Source of the DNA: Daucus carota subsp. sativus
Lineage: Eukaryota; Streptophyta; Magnoliopsida; Apiales; Apiaceae
DNA: 64,000 nt
Assembly: GCF_001625215.2 (NCBI RefSeq)
Contig: NC_030381.2
Span: 19,183,131-19,247,130, forward strand
Reading direction: 5' to 3'
Shown: positions 10,048 to 22,900 of the stretch, in pieces
Position numbering within the stretch: the stretch's first letter is position 1
How the letters are laid out: each line of letters begins with the position of its first letter
The notes under the pieces: model-generated
The model's input: the letters and a program-made list of their open reading frames with translations, nothing else
Told to the model about the DNA's origin: nothing
Database searches by the model: none
Made by a program: the position numbers and the translations under genes

Positions 10048-12936
10048 ATGAACAGGCTAATTAAGAGTTGCAGACTTAAAGGGTTGAGCTGGATCAGTAG
10101 CATCACAACATACAATCAAAGAATGTTTAGTGAACAAGGGGAATCACACGGAAACAAATGGAGGGGTCTAGTCAAATGTGATGCAAATGATGTGGCTCTG
10201 ACACCTATCAGTTTCTTGGAGAGATCAGCTAAGGTTTTCAGAGACAGAACATCGATTGTTTATGGTTCAGTTAGTTATACCTGGGAACATACTTATGTTA
10301 GGTGTCTTAAACTTGCTTCTGCTCTTACCCAACTGGGTATTTCCCATCAAGATGTTGTACGTCTCTTTCTTCCTGCTTTCTCTCTGTATTGTAATATAAG
10401 TCGTTTGATAATTATAATTACGGTTTTTCTGTATAAGCACAAAATTTGATAAATTTATCTTGTTTTGACTAGCTTACGCTCTTTAATAATAATGGACCCC
10501 TGCATTTACAATAATCATACCAATCAAAACCATCCAAATTCACAGATTTTAGTGTTTTGGGCACACCCTACACAAACCCTTATAACTATGTGGTCAACGA
10601 ATTTTACAAGCTTGTCTTGCATATATATGTTTCATCTAGGAGTTCGATGAGTTGACTTTCTGTTAGCACTGTGATTGTGTGGCGTTCTGATTAGACCAGT
10701 GTTTTATGTTGTGATTCTAATAAACAGTTTAAAGGGTTTCCAGGGTGATGAATATGGCAAAGTATTAAGATGATAGTTGAGCTGTTTGATTGGATGATAT
10801 ATGTTTTATTAACAGTTTCCTTGATAGAAAGCCCTTTTTTATGGTCAGAGGCTGTAGGCGCCCTTCATATTCAACCTTAGTATCCAGATCAATTTTTGGG
10901 TCATAATGGGAATACTCGGTTCAGATGAGTAAGTAGACTCACATTGTTTGTTTAATTCAGAAGTTTTTCCAGATTTTCTTCATTTTTTAATTTCTTCGGT
11001 CTGAATTCTGATTATAAAACCTTACGACGGAGTATATGAGTTTAGCAAAAATAAAACAAATGTATAACAATTAGCAAGAAGCATGGCCCTGGAGTAGGCC
11101 ATGTTGATTGAACCAGTGAACTTACTGGATCCTGTGTGATTGTTTACTTTTGGGTTCTTATGACTGAAATATCTTCACACTCTGAATCCTGAGAAATGGG
11201 AAGTTAACTAGAAAAAATTAGCTTAAATGGTGGAACTACGCCATTCAGCGCTGTTGGTTACAGGAATACTATGTAAATCTTGAATTTGATGTCTAGCAGT
11301 CTTGTTATCAATGGAAAATTAAAACTATATGGTGAAAATTAAAATATACTCGAAAGTTATATTCTTCTGTGAAGGTCCTAGGAACAATCATCATATGAAA
11401 AGGAAAAGTTGGTGTTTCCTACATGTGAACTGTTAAGTGTAAGACAGATTACCACCTGTATTGAGTCGAAAGTCTGTATAGTGATATTTTGGAGCCTCAA
11501 TGTTTGAGCAGGTTGCTACTTTGATGCCTAATGTTCCAGCAATGAATGAGCTGCATTTCGCAGTTCCAATGGCAGGTGCTGTGCTTTGTACACTCAATAC
11601 CCGCCTTGATTCGAATATGATATCGGTCATACTTAGGCATTCAGAAGCAAAGATCTTGTTCGTGGATCAAGAATTACTTAATGTTGCTGAAGGAGCACTT
11701 AATCTTCTTGAGAAACCACCTACTTTGGTTTTATTCCGCGAACAAGATGACTCTTCCTCTCTTAATGGTAATTCTGGTATCTATGACTATGAGAGTCTTG
11801 TGCAGGATGGAAGAACAGAGGCCATAAGACGACCAAAATCAGAATGGGACCCTATCAGCATAAACTATACGTCAGGCACAACATCACGGCCTAAAGGAGT
11901 TGTTTATAGTCACAGAGGTGCATATCTTAATTCGCTTGCCACAACTTTCCTTCATGGAATGGGACCGATGCCCGTTTATCTTTGGACTGTCCCAATGTTT
12001 CACTGTAATGGCTGGTGCCTGACTTGGGGGTTAGCGGCATTGGGAGGCACAAATGTGTGTCTTAGACGAGTCTGTCCAAAGGACATCTACGAAAGTATTG
12101 ATCAACACAAGGTTACGCACATGAGTGGTGCACCAACTGTCTTAAATATGATTGTGAATTCCCCATCTTGTGACAGAAAAACACTTCCTCACAAGGTTGA
12201 CATAATGACAGGTGGCTCACCACCACCTCAAAATATCCTTTTCAAGATGGAGGAGCTTGGATTTCGCGTGTCCCATTTGTATGGACTCACGGAGACTTAT
12301 GGTCCAGGAACATATTGCATATGGCGGCCTGAATGGGATTCTCTGCCTAAAGAAGAGCAAGTTAAGCTCAAAGCAAGACAGGGGATGCATCACTTCTGTT
12401 TGGAAGACATCGACGTCAAAGATCCTAATACAATGAAGAGTGTTCCAGAAGATGGAAAAACTTTTGGAGAGATCATGTTTAGAGGTAACACTGTGATGAG
12501 TGGATATTTTAAAGATGAAAGTGCAACACAAGAAGCTTTCAGAGGTGGCTGGTTTAGAAGTGGTGATCTTGCTGTAAAGCACGCGGATGGCTATCTTGAA
12601 GTCAAGGATCGATTAAAGGATGTTATCATTTCAGGTGGTGAGAATATCAGCTCTGTGGAGTTAGAAACCGTGTTGTACAGCCATCCTGCAATCCTTGAGG
12701 CTGCAGTGGTTGCAAGACCGGATAATCACTGGGGTCAGACGCCTTGCGCATTTGTGAAACTTAAGGAGGGATATGAGATTGACGCGGAGAGTATCATCAA
12801 ATTCTGTAGAGATAAACTACCTCATTACATGGCACCTAGGACAGTTGTTTTCGAAGACCTGCCAAGAACCTCAACTGGGAAAGTTCAGAAGTTTGTGCTA
12901 AGGGATAAGGCAAAGGTTATGGGTAGTCTTTCATGA
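10048..12936 (+). CDS. Acyl-activating enzyme (AMP-forming acyl-CoA ligase, AAE1/AAE11-like)
   Basis: Adenylate-forming ligase that activates a carboxylic acid to acyl-AMP and then acyl-CoA. Exon 1 is 10048-10356 and exon 2 is 11512-12936. The 1,155-nt intron is GT-AG with phase 0 ([13 protein letters not shown]), giving 577 residues, the usual size for this plant clade. Motifs: P-loop [11 protein letters not shown] at residues 222-232, YGLTETYGP at 360-368, WFRSGD at 450-455, hinge [15 protein letters not shown] near 470-483, and C-terminal TSTGKVQK with the catalytic Lys near 560. The first 30 residues are rich in Arg/Lys/Ser without acids, suggesting an organelle (mitochondrial) presequence. 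The C-terminus GSLS is not a standard peroxisomal PTS1. The substrate cannot be told; relatives use short-chain, branched-chain or aromatic acids. Confidence 0.92.
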
Positions 12937-13848
12937 CCATGAAAGAGTTCCATGTTGAATACTTTTTATATTTACACGACAATCCAATACTTGACTTGCT
13001 GTAGAAAACAATTTACAACTCTATGCTTAGTATAAAACACTAAAGAATGTGCTCAGAATGCCATAGATAAGCTAACTCTTTGTTTGGCCTCTAAAATCCA
13101 ACAAAAAACATCATTCAGTCACTGCTGCTAATCATATTGAGTATTTTTTCAATGACTAAACGCACTTCTGCACCATCATATATCAGTCAAGTCTTCTCAC
13201 ACCATGCTCGTACCAGGGTACGAGTGTGCTAGTATGCCTAACCCGATTAGTCGAGGCGCGCGCAAGCTGGCCTGGACACCATTTTAAAAAATAAAAATAA
13301 AAAACTTCTTTGACGAGATTCCAACTTTAAATACCAAATCCAACTCTGAGTACCAAATCTCAGTCATTTTGAGTTATTTACGTACAATTTTATTTAATTT
13401 GCTACAATTATGGCTCCCATTACATTAAACTTTTCAAAATTACACCACCATAATTTCTCCCAGATATTTGCGTCTAACAAAATATTCTTATCTAAACAAT
13501 TATTTCTATTTTGACGGCACAAATAAAAAAGTTATTCATATTTTCCTAATTAAAAATTTAAATATTACGGTTACAATTTATTTTCTAAGCTTCGTTAGAA
13601 ATGACTTTTTCTTTGCCGAGTCATCGATAAGGACCCTTTTTTTAAATATCGATAAGGACTTTTATGTACGTTCCACCTTGCCGTGACATACATTCATTTG
13701 TTTTATATTCTACTAACATTTCTTATAAATTATAATTAAAAAAAGTTAGACTTTTTCAAATAATATTACATTGACTGATGTCTAATTTAACTTGCGAGCG
13801 CAGTGCCGGGTCTCATATTATTATTATAAAGTTATCACATAAAGATGA
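12937..13848. other. Spacer with a GC-rich fragment resembling a plant SINE
   Basis: No gene is seen. At 13236-13283 a GC-rich phrase (GATTAGTCGAGGCGCGCGCA, then AGCTGGCCTGGACACC) stands out from the AT-rich surroundings. It resembles a dispersed plant repeat of tRNA-derived SINE type that I remember only loosely. The remainder includes the 3' UTR of the preceding gene and anonymous AT-rich DNA. Confidence 0.35.
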
Positions 13849-14114
13849 TACTCCTTCTATCCCATTTAATTTTATGTCTTATTTAATTTTATACATTTTT
13901 TTTCACTGTTCGACACACATTTCAATCATCTTATACAATATAGTTCTGTAACTTATTTTTCAAATTTTATTTTTCTAAATAAAAATATAACATTCAAACT
14001 TTTATAAAAAAAAAATCTCAAAAATAAATTATAAAACTATACTTTACCGGAATATTAAAGCCCATGCCGCGTCCCCATCCCCCATTATATATTACTCTGG
14101 GGACGGAGGGAGTA
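13849..14114. mobile_element. Stowaway-like MITE (first of a run)
   Basis: It starts TACTCCTTCTATCCC and ends GGGGACGGAGGGAGTA. The left end is more diverged than the right. Only five bases separate it from the next MITE. Confidence 0.7.
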
Positions 14115-14119
14115 TATGT

Positions 14120-14428
14120 TACTCCCTCCGTCCCTATTTATCTGTCCACTTTAGAAGTAAAAATTTGTCCCTATTTATCTGTCTATTTATACTTTCAAAA
14201 CTAATTTAATGATAGTTTTTCAAATATATCTGCATAATTTCAATTTTCAAGACTTGACTTATTTAAAACTTGGTTGAATTCATGTTTTCAAGACATAAAG
14301 TAGGGGTATTCCACCGTTTTCAAGATATTAATTAGAGGTATTTAATGAAAAAGTTTATACAATCAAGTATTTCTTGGTATGTGTTTTTTTTTACCAAAAT
14401 GGACAGATAAGAAGGGACGGAGGGAGTA
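14120..14428. mobile_element. Stowaway-like MITE (second of a run)
   Basis: TACTCCCTCCGTCCCTATTT at the left is mirrored by AAGGGACGGAGGGAGTA at the right. Subterminal ATCTGTCCA (14150-14158) and TGGACAGAT (14400-14408) extend the inverted repeat. The intervening DNA is AT-rich and non-coding. Confidence 0.88.
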
Positions 14429-14475
14429 ATATTTGTTTTTCTAAAAAATATATAACATCTTCCTTATTTAAATCA

Positions 14476-14780
14476 TACTCTCTCCGTCCCATTTTATGTG
14501 ACCTCATTTCCTTTTTGGGACGTCCCAAAAAGAATGAACCTAGAATACTTACTATTTTTGAACACTAGTTTTCACTATTACACCCACTAACTCTATATTT
14601 TATACTCTCTTATTATTAAATAAACACTATTACACCCACTACTTTTCTCCACTGTCTCAAATCTATTATTAAATATTGATAGGTCTCACCACTTTACCCA
14701 CTTTTCAACTACATTTACTACCTTTTTCTTAATCTCCGTGAAAGTCAAACCCATTCACATAAAATGGGACGGAGGTAGTA
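14476..14780. mobile_element. Stowaway-like MITE (third of a run)
   Basis: It starts TACTCTCTCCGTCCCATTTT and ends AAAATGGGACGGAGGTAGTA, an inverted repeat extended by ATGTGA/TCACAT. The core holds two similar phrases around ATTATTAAATA and CACTATTACACCCACTA, each present twice. Confidence 0.85.
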
Positions 14781-14798
14781 ATTTTAAAACGGTTTTTC

Positions 14799-14976
14799 TA
14801 GTGTGTGCCTATGGGCACATGCTAAGCGCGGAATTTTACAAGCTTGAGAGATTTTGATTGGCTCTCATTTCTTAATAATGGTGGACCCCCTGCAAATGCA
14901 ACAACCACACCAATCAATCAAAATCCCTCAAACATATCAAATTCCGCGTTTAACATGTGCCCACGGGCACACACCA
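14799..14976. mobile_element. Short MITE with about 38-bp terminal inverted repeats
   Basis: The left end TAGTGTGTGCCTATGGGCAC continues ATGCTAAGCGCGGAATTT. The right end is its near-perfect inverse (AAATTCCGCGTTTAACATGT, then GCCCACGGGCACACACCA). Each arm also contains a small palindrome (GTGCCYRYGGGCAC). The family is not named and no clear target duplication was found. A diverged relative of its core (TAATAATGGACCCCTGCA) appears in intron 1 of the acyl-activating enzyme near 10485. Confidence 0.75.
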
Positions 14977-15125
14977 AACAAATCCATTTTAAAAAAGCGT
15001 ATATATTTCTCCAAAGTCCAACCTTCGTAAAGATGATTTTCAACATTTAAAAACAGAGAATAGTGGTTGCAGGCGTTTACTTTGACTTTACAGCCTCCAA
15101 AATTCCCGGCAATTTTCAACTACAT

Positions 15126-15136
15126 GCCGACGTGTC
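15126..15136 (+). promoter_or_regulatory. Overlapping DRE (GCCGAC) and ABRE-like (ACGTGTC) motifs
   Basis: The string GCCGACGTGTC lies about 730 bp before the choline kinase start codon and about 300 bp before the 5' UTR splice donor. Such cores are known binding sites of DREB/CBF and bZIP ABF factors. A TATATA box follows at about 15245, and CCATTGG-type CCAAT sequence is at 15142-15149. Function here is inference. Confidence 0.4.
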
Positions 15137-15319
15137 TTCTCCCCATTGGCTGTTTATCATTCACGCGCTTCCCTGCTGCGTCACCCTGCCAATCCAAACA
15201 CATAACTGTAGATTATTCTGTTTTCTATATCTACAAACCATCCTTATATACTTCTTGATTCTTGTATGATTCCTGTCTAAACCTTCACACAAAGATTCTT
15301 AGCAAGGACTAATTACTGC

Positions 15320-15324
<5 letters not shown>

Positions 15325-15361
<37 letters not shown>
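15325..15361. repeat. (TC)n microsatellite in the choline kinase leader
   Basis: About 18 uninterrupted TC units lie between the TATA-like sequence and the probable 5' UTR intron. Such CT runs are common in plant 5' leaders. Confidence 0.9.
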
Positions 15362-15365
<4 letters not shown>

Positions 15366-15436
15366 ACAACTTTGTAGTGTCTTCATTTCAGCCCTGTAAA
15401 CTCTGCTACTATATTAGTATCTATTTCAAATCACAG

Positions 15437-15827
15437 GTATGTTCTTGAATAGCCTTCTTTTGTAGCGGCCATTTTGATAGTTCTTGATTTTTTTTGTATT
15501 TTTTTAAAGTTGGTTTATGATTAATTATGCACATGTTTAAGTATGCTATAATCTTGGTAGTTTTTTTTGCTAAATTTCAAGATTATGTATGATATATGTG
15601 TTGTTCTTGAGTTGAGTGAAATATTTATGGTGGACCCAGATTTTGTTTCTTGAAATTGTAATGGTCTAATTGATTTTCTTGTTACTACCCACTTTTCATA
15701 CATAAGTTTTGCTTATACAATCATAGTCCTTGTGTGCAAAAAGCTCCCAGATTTTGTTTGTGTTTATATTCTTGATTTTGTAAACTGTGTGCTGATTTAG
15801 GATTTTTTTTTTTTGTTCTTGATTTAG
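15437..15827 (+). other. Probable 5' UTR intron of the choline kinase gene
   Basis: The donor TCACAG|GTATGTTC at 15437 and the acceptor TTGATTTAG at 15827, after a T-rich tract, bound a 391-nt segment just before the coding exon. The gene's ATG lies 27 nt beyond the acceptor. The long T tract (15802-15814) fits the 3' part of an intron. Confidence 0.6.
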
Positions 15828-15854
15828 GTGCACGATCTTAGTTGGTTTTATTCT

Positions 15855-18800
15855 ATGGCAATAAAGACAAAAGGGTTGGAAGAAGGTTATCTGCCAGAAG
15901 AACTGAAGAAGGTATTGTCCTTAGTGGCTGGAGAATGGGAAGATGTGATTGATTTTAACTTGTTGAAAGTGATCCATCTTAGTGGTGCTATGACTAATGA
16001 AGTCTATCGAATAACTTGGCCTACAACCACGGATGATGTTGAGCGAAACGTTTTACTAAGGATCTATGGTGAAGGTGTTGATGTTTTCTTTGACCGCGAT
16101 GAGGAAATTCAGACTTTTGATTGCATGTCGAAGCATGGACATGGTCCTCGTCTTCTAGGACAGTTTCCAGAAGGGAGAGTGGAGGAGTTCATTCATGCTA
16201 AGGTATGTTAAATTTGAGTATTCTGCTGAACTTTTGATTAATCTTGGTTTGGTTCGGCTAGGGAATGTGACAGTTTACTAACTCTTGACTAATTTAATGT
16301 TTCTCAAAAGGCCTAATGTGTTTTTTGCTTCTTAGAAAAATAGGCCCTTTTGTTAGCCAGATTTTAGTGTTCATACATCTTTAAGTATAATAATGTATCT
16401 TCATGTAAGGGTCCCTGCTACTTATTTTATCATTCTTTCTTGTAGAAACTTTAGCAATATACTAATTGTATATTCTAAAGCATGTATATGATGATTTTAT
16501 GTCATGGACAAACTCAATGCTTTCTAATGCATAAACAGTGAAAGGAAAATTAATCATTGACTGGATGGCTATTACTATTTCATTTAACAGAAATAACAGT
16601 AATTAATTTTATCTATAAAGGACTATAGGGTACTCAAATCAATAAATACTTGTAAACAGATTGATGAAGGTTCCTGGATTCTCTTTCTAGGGATACAATT
16701 ACTTAAAAGTTACTGATAGCAGTTCTTTAATTTTCAGACATTATCAGCTAGTGATCTTCGAGATCCTGAAACCTCTGCTCTGATTGCAGCTAAACTGCGG
16801 GAATTTCATACTCTAAATATGCCTGGTTCTAAGGATGTGATTCTTTGGGACAGAATGAGGTACTGTCAAGCACACAGCAACCAAATTTGTTTGCCTATTA
16901 GTACATATTTATGTAACACAGTTATACTGACCAAAATTTTGATTTTTTAGAAACTGGCTTACTAAGGCCAGAAAATTGTGCTCTGATGAATGTGCAAAAG
17001 AGTTTCACCTGGACACATTAGCGGATGAAATTGATATAGTAGAAAAGGAACTGTCACAGAGCCCTCAGGGTGTTGTGTTTTGTCACAATGACTTGCAGTA
17101 TGGGAACATTATGATTGATGAAAAGACAAGATCGATTACTATAATTGTGAGTACAATCTTGAGCCTTGTGATATCTTATGTAATATAAGGGATTTGAAAT
17201 GTTTACTTCTATATTATATTTGCTTGTACCTTAGGTGTGAGATAGAATTCTCGAGAAGGTCAGAGATGATTAGTTGCTTCACAACCTCTATTCTAACTCT
17301 AGAAGATTAAAAATAAAGAACCTTATTGTGGTAGCAAGAAAGGAATGTCAGTCGTTGCATAATATACAAAAAATTACGAGTACACCATGTTTATTAGTAA
17401 TTGGAGTTGTCCTGTACATTTTAGTAGTTGCATAATGTTAAATGAAACTGCATTTAAATTGTCTCTTAAGAATTAGTCACGATAACTGATAAATATGTGC
17501 AATTTGGTCGAGATCTTCACTGTTCTATTTGTGCTTTAGCGTATGGTGATCACGTTATGCAGCTAAATTTTATTTTATTATATTTTATTTATTATTTGAC
17601 AGGATTATGAGTATGCCAGTTACAATCCTGCTGCTTACGACCTTGCAAATCACTTCTGTGAAATGGCAGCTGATTACCACTCTGAGACACCACATATTTT
17701 AGACTATAATGTCTACCCAGGTAATTTGACTGTCAATTATGTCAATCTTTTGTAGGAAACCCCCCGCCACCTTAATACTTAAAGAAGCATCATGCGGCTT
17801 TACATCATTCTCTTTTCTTTTTGGCAGGTCTGGAGGAGCGTGAAAGATTTGTACTCTCATATCTGAGTTCTACTGGTTAGTCAATTTTATCTTTGGATTT
17901 CTGGATTTTTTTAAATTACTTGTTCTGCCTTTGTTTCTATGCTTAAACATTTCGTGACTATGCTTTATCTTTAGCTTCATATTTTCAAAGCCATTCTTTG
18001 TCATTTCCTCCTAATCTTTTCTAATTTTAAAAACCTTCATAACCAGTGATAAACTTTACTGATCACTTAATTGAACTACTCTTTTGTTAGTTAACAAACT
18101 CACATGATTGAACCCTGGACATCCTGTAAGAGGAGCGAGGGAGGTACCTTCATTTAATTGAACCTTATATTAAATAACATGCAATGTGATTACCATAAGC
18201 ACTCTGATGAGATTTTAATGAGCAAAATGAGGATAAGTAAATAGATCCTAGTTTACTAACAATCTATTCTACATCCATTGTGCTATACTTTTTGCTTACT
18301 GCTGTCCAGAACTGTTTGTATAAAAGCAGTAGTGTGCAGATAAGCATGCCAGATAAGTGACATTTATGTTAGCTCACAGGTCATTCTCAACTCTTGGACC
18401 CAGACTGTGACCTGATCTGTTCTGCTGATCTGTATACTCTTTTATCAGCAAATAGATATTGACTGGATATCGAATTATATTTCAACTTGCATAAATTGTG
18501 GCTGAAAGCAACACATGCACAGCACATATTTCTTGATCTTATCATGCTAATATTACCTCCATATAGCTAAATTTATTTATACATGTATAGGGAATGAACC
18601 AAGTGAGACTGAAGTAAAGAAGCTTGTCAATGATGTAGAGAAGTACACCTTAGCAAACCATTTGTTCTGGGGCATATGGGGGATCATCTCGGTACAAATC
18701 TTTAAATTAAGTTTTTGTTGTATACATAATGAAATCTTGGCATACAAATGTATAAAGAATTCAGACACTAGTTAATATTCAATCTTTGGTAATGCAGGCG

Positions 18801-18947
18801 TATGTGAATACTATAGATTTTGATTACATTGATTATGCAAGGCAGAGGTTTGAACAGTACTGGTTGAGAAAGCCGCAACTCTTGCCCTTAGCTACCAAAG
18901 CAATCTCTACCGATGTTGATGATGGTTCTGCAGATTTTACTCCATGA
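15855..18947 (+). CDS. Choline/ethanolamine kinase (CEK family)
   Basis: Phosphorylates choline and/or ethanolamine with ATP, the first step of the CDP-choline/CDP-ethanolamine (Kennedy) route to membrane phospholipids; cytosolic in the family. Coding exons: 15855-16202, 16738-16859, 16951-17146, 17603-17720, 17828-17875, 18591-18691 and 18798-18947. All are GT-AG and joined in phase, giving 360 residues. The ATG at 15855 (MAIKTK) was chosen because plant relatives begin this way. Motifs: [13 protein letters not shown] near residues 50-62, the catalytic HNDLQYGN at 202-209, and the choline kinase motif [18 protein letters not shown] at 223-240. Substrate preference cannot be decided from sequence. 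The 716-nt intron 5 (17876-18590) is the longest. No lesion is seen. Confidence 0.93.
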
Positions 18948-19981
18948 AGTGTGTATTTTTTTCATACGATAATGTATATGGGTGTTATATTACAAAATAA
19001 ACAATCTTGCTATCAGATGATCCTTGGCCGAGTGTTCTGCTCTCTTCTGTCATTTTGCAGCGATGTTTGTTGCTTAACTCGAATGTAAGAATGTAATCAG
19101 AAAAGGGGATTCACAAGTGGATACAGAAAACTCTTGTGTATAATGTGTAAAATGAGTATATTAAATGTGAATATTGTGAAAGTGAAGGAATACAACTATA
19201 GAAAATATCAAACCATAATTTTGTTTATTGATTTCATGATAACTAATTATTAGGATAGTTGCAGATTTATTTAGCTTACAAATGCATGTGGCAATATCTC
19301 CACTTGTTCTGTGTGAGAAAGTGTAACTTACAACAAGCCAAGAACTGTGGCTTGAGAGAGACTGAGAATTAAACATATCATATTTGATGTGTAGTCGGAG
19401 ATTGTAGAGAAATGAAGAGAACTTCTTGTTCAGAATGACCAGCACAACATCCTCTATCGTAGCAAATCCTGAGAGATGTGCTGTCATTAACACGCCATTG
19501 TAGAAGTAGATCGAGATCATCAGGGCTTATATACATTGATGTGACATTGCAATTGTATGTGCAGCCAGAGAGGCTTTTGTTAAAGTGGATCCTTAAGGAG
19601 TGGTGATGAACTTGCAAAAATCATGAAGGCTGACTTCTTCTGCAATGCCCTTCTTTTCCATGTGTTAAGGATCATCGAAATAGACAAAACTGCAATTATA
19701 AGGGATAATTCATAATTGTGATATACTCCCTCCACTTTGAGTTGTACACGAGTCACTGGACAACCTCATGTCAGGTCTTCACATGGATTATACAGTTCAC
19801 AATCTAGCGACCCCGATCAGATGCATCCTGCATCAGCAACAACAGAAGCAAGATTCAAACAATGACACGAATTATTGTTTGAATACAAACTTTGCTAGAG
19901 AAAATATTTGTTTGAGTTGCAGAAAAGAGTAGTCAATCTTGCAACCTAGAACTAGTAAACCAGTAACGTACTCACCTCTAA
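18948..19981. other. Tail-to-tail spacer between choline kinase and 5-phosphatase
   Basis: The two genes converge here, so this should hold both 3' UTRs. A left-hand Stowaway-like end (TACTCCCTCCACTTTGAG near 19724) appears without a matching right end. An antisense open frame around 19378-19617 lacks an ATG start and recognisable features, so I do not call it a gene. Confidence 0.5.
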
Positions 19982-22900
19982 TCATCCTGGCCTACTGATT
20001 CCACCAGCAAGCCCCATGCTGGCAACGAATTCGTCATGTTCAATTTCTGCATTAGTAAATAGAAGTGCTTTTTGTAACCTCTTTGGAGAAAATACCTCAA
20101 CCTCTACCATGTATGATGCAGACACAGGTCGGTGATCAGAGAGCCTGAGATCAGTCCTCCTGTAGCTCATTAACTTGAATCCCTTCCCATGTGATACGAT
20201 GCGGTCACACCTGAAACAAATACATGCAATACAGAGTGTCTGAAATTGGACCTATATTAATCAAAACATTACAACATGTAGCATTAAGTAGGCTTGATGC
20301 CTTATGCTTTTTTTTTTTTGCCTTGGTCTTGCCTAACAATTGTTTCATTTTTTCAGAATTTTACAGTTTCAGCTTTTGAGCCAATCTTGAACTAAATGCA
20401 AAATTTATCATGCAAAACCATGTAGGTGTTCTGCCAATATAGAGAAAAAAATCTTTAAATGAATATCCACATATGTAATTACCATTTACCACCTTATTTC
20501 TGCCCTGCCCTTATTTAAATTCAGAACAATAACCTAACTAAACTAAGCTCTCCCCAGTACTACAGGGTAAGACTTTGTAATTTGCATTCATGTTCCACAT
20601 TATTTAAATGATGTCGGATATAGTCATACAGACTTCAGGAAAGGCTGAATAGACTCTACAAGGTAAAACTGTTAATACTTGTGAAAGAACAATACAGCAA
20701 TAATCAAAAACAGACTTGGCAAAAAATATAATGATAATTAGAAACATATATACAGAACTGAAAAGGTTGTTTTTAATTATATAAAGAAACAAAATTAGTG
20801 CTATTGTTGCTCGACAAAGATGTAGGTTAAAAAAATGTAATAACAAAGAAAATAGGGATCATGACTGCAAGAGTATTACCTAGCAAACCTTTTATCGAAT
20901 TTACCAAGATAATTAAACGAGACTCCATCTGTAATCAGTGAGGTAAAAATTAATGTATCTTACATACCATGCCGGAGTTCGCCTTCCAAATTTTGGATCT
21001 TCTCCATAGTACTTCTCTGAATTCAACTCATACTTATAAGTTGGTGGAAAGTTTAGAGTACCTTCTGACCATCCACAAAATGCTTTTCCTTCTCCAAATT
21101 CTTGAATGAGCTGCCAGATAAGAAGTTCGACAAATTAAGCATCTGCTCAGTATACCAATATAAAAATATACCATAAATTTCAAAATTTAAAATTGCTCGA
21201 GTACTTTATAATCAATCATATCAGGGATGAACCCAGATGTATAGGTGCTCCAAAACACCATTGCCCCATAGTAGAATAGAACTCTTATAGGCCCGACTTA
21301 GTTCATTGTAATAAAATGGAATGAAATATGTAAAATATTTAAGGTCGTCGAGAAGGATGAGAGAGGAGGATCAAAACGTTAAAGAGAGATATCTACCTAC
21401 CTGGTCATACTCAACCAGCTCAGACCAGTCCCTTCTGGAGATGAGCTGTTGTGTTTCTTCGTAAGGCAAATTTAACCGGTAATTGAGATCACCTAGCCAA
21501 ATAATTCTCCTGGCAAGTGAAATTGTATTAACTTACTTCTCATAATGACATTAAAAAGTTGAGAATAACTAAATCTAGTACAGAAATAATATCACATGAT
21601 TCAGTATTCCCAACTACATATACACTGCATTTTTCATTTTTCATCTGCCATTCGTTGCAGACTCCACATTTGTGTTGGTCGAATAAGTGAAAGATTTGAA
21701 CTCACTCGTGATCGTAGATGCTTCTCAGAAGTGCAATGCCTGAAAAGGAACTAAATTGGGTTCTACGATGTATTGCACGCACATCAGCATTTCGTTTGAT
21801 TGCTTCATCTTCCTTTTCACCGGATGAAAGGTGAGTACATACGAAACAGAACAGATTCTGGTATATAGACATACTAACTGATATTGATCCCTGCGAGATG
21901 AAAACAATGTCATGACATAGAAAAAACTGCTTTAACTAATTACAGAATATGGTAGAGCAAGTAAACTGGTCCAGACATTTACCAACTGCAATAATGTCTG
22001 TTATGCAACCTGTCCCCACATGCATGCCATGGTGCGACATGATATAAGAATAAATGTGTAAATTCTCCTGAATCAGGAATAGTCGCTGTGCTAGAGTCTC
22101 ATACCATTACATGCATCATTTAGACCTTAAAATTTTTCATGGATAGTTGTCTCATTTGGTTTGATTATTTTAGTACAGGGATCCGGCTTTCCATAGTAAG
22201 GACCTGGAATGCTTTACGATACACAATTCAACCAAAAACAACAAGCAAGCTGTATTACTACTGAATAATAGAGTTCATGAACAATTCGAGAGGTTCATTC
22301 TCTCCACAGCAACATAAGTCAATACAAGATAATCGATAAAAACCCTAGATCCCTTCCCACAGCTTCTTTACTACGCTCCCTTTTCCTCCCTTCCCATTTC
22401 TGCCCTTTATAGTCTTTTACTTGACTGCCCTTGTTGACCTGCTGTCCATTTACTTTCGTACCCCTGCTCTGTTTCTCACGTCTGGTGAACTTAATCAGTA
22501 TGTTATTTGGGCTCATTACATTACCCCGGTCCCAAAAACTCACCTTGTCCTCAAGGTGGAACATCGGAAATTGCTGCTGCATGAGGTTGACATCTTCCCA
22601 CGTTGCTTCATGAGGGGAAAGATTTTTCCATCGAATCAGTGCCTCTAGTATTGTCTTACCACCTGCTTTGACTCAACGAACATCCAATTTCAGGTTCCAC
22701 AATCATCTCCATATCAGTGGATAACTGCTGAGGAATAGCAGCAGCTACCTGAGGGGCCAACGCTGCGTTTGAGCTGAGAAACATGGAACACAGGGTGAAT
22801 TTGGCTAGAAGTCGGGAGTTCCAGTTTGTAAGCTACCTTGCCAATCTTTTCAATAACCTGAAATGGCCCATAAAATCGAGGCGAGAGCTTCTCAAAACGA

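Noticed and set aside
11863..11898. P-loop of the acyl-activating enzyme reads SGTTSRPKG instead of SGTTGxPKG
   Set aside because: To my knowledge this Ser is usual in the plant AAE1-type clade, so it is not an inactivating or novel change.
15828..15854. Upstream extension of the choline kinase frame
   Set aside because: It starts at GTG right after a splice acceptor. Plant relatives start at MAIKTK, i.e. the ATG at 15855.
19378..19617. Antisense open frame of 79 codons between the two convergent genes
   Set aside because: It begins with TTG, not ATG, has no recognisable motif and lies where 3' UTRs are expected.
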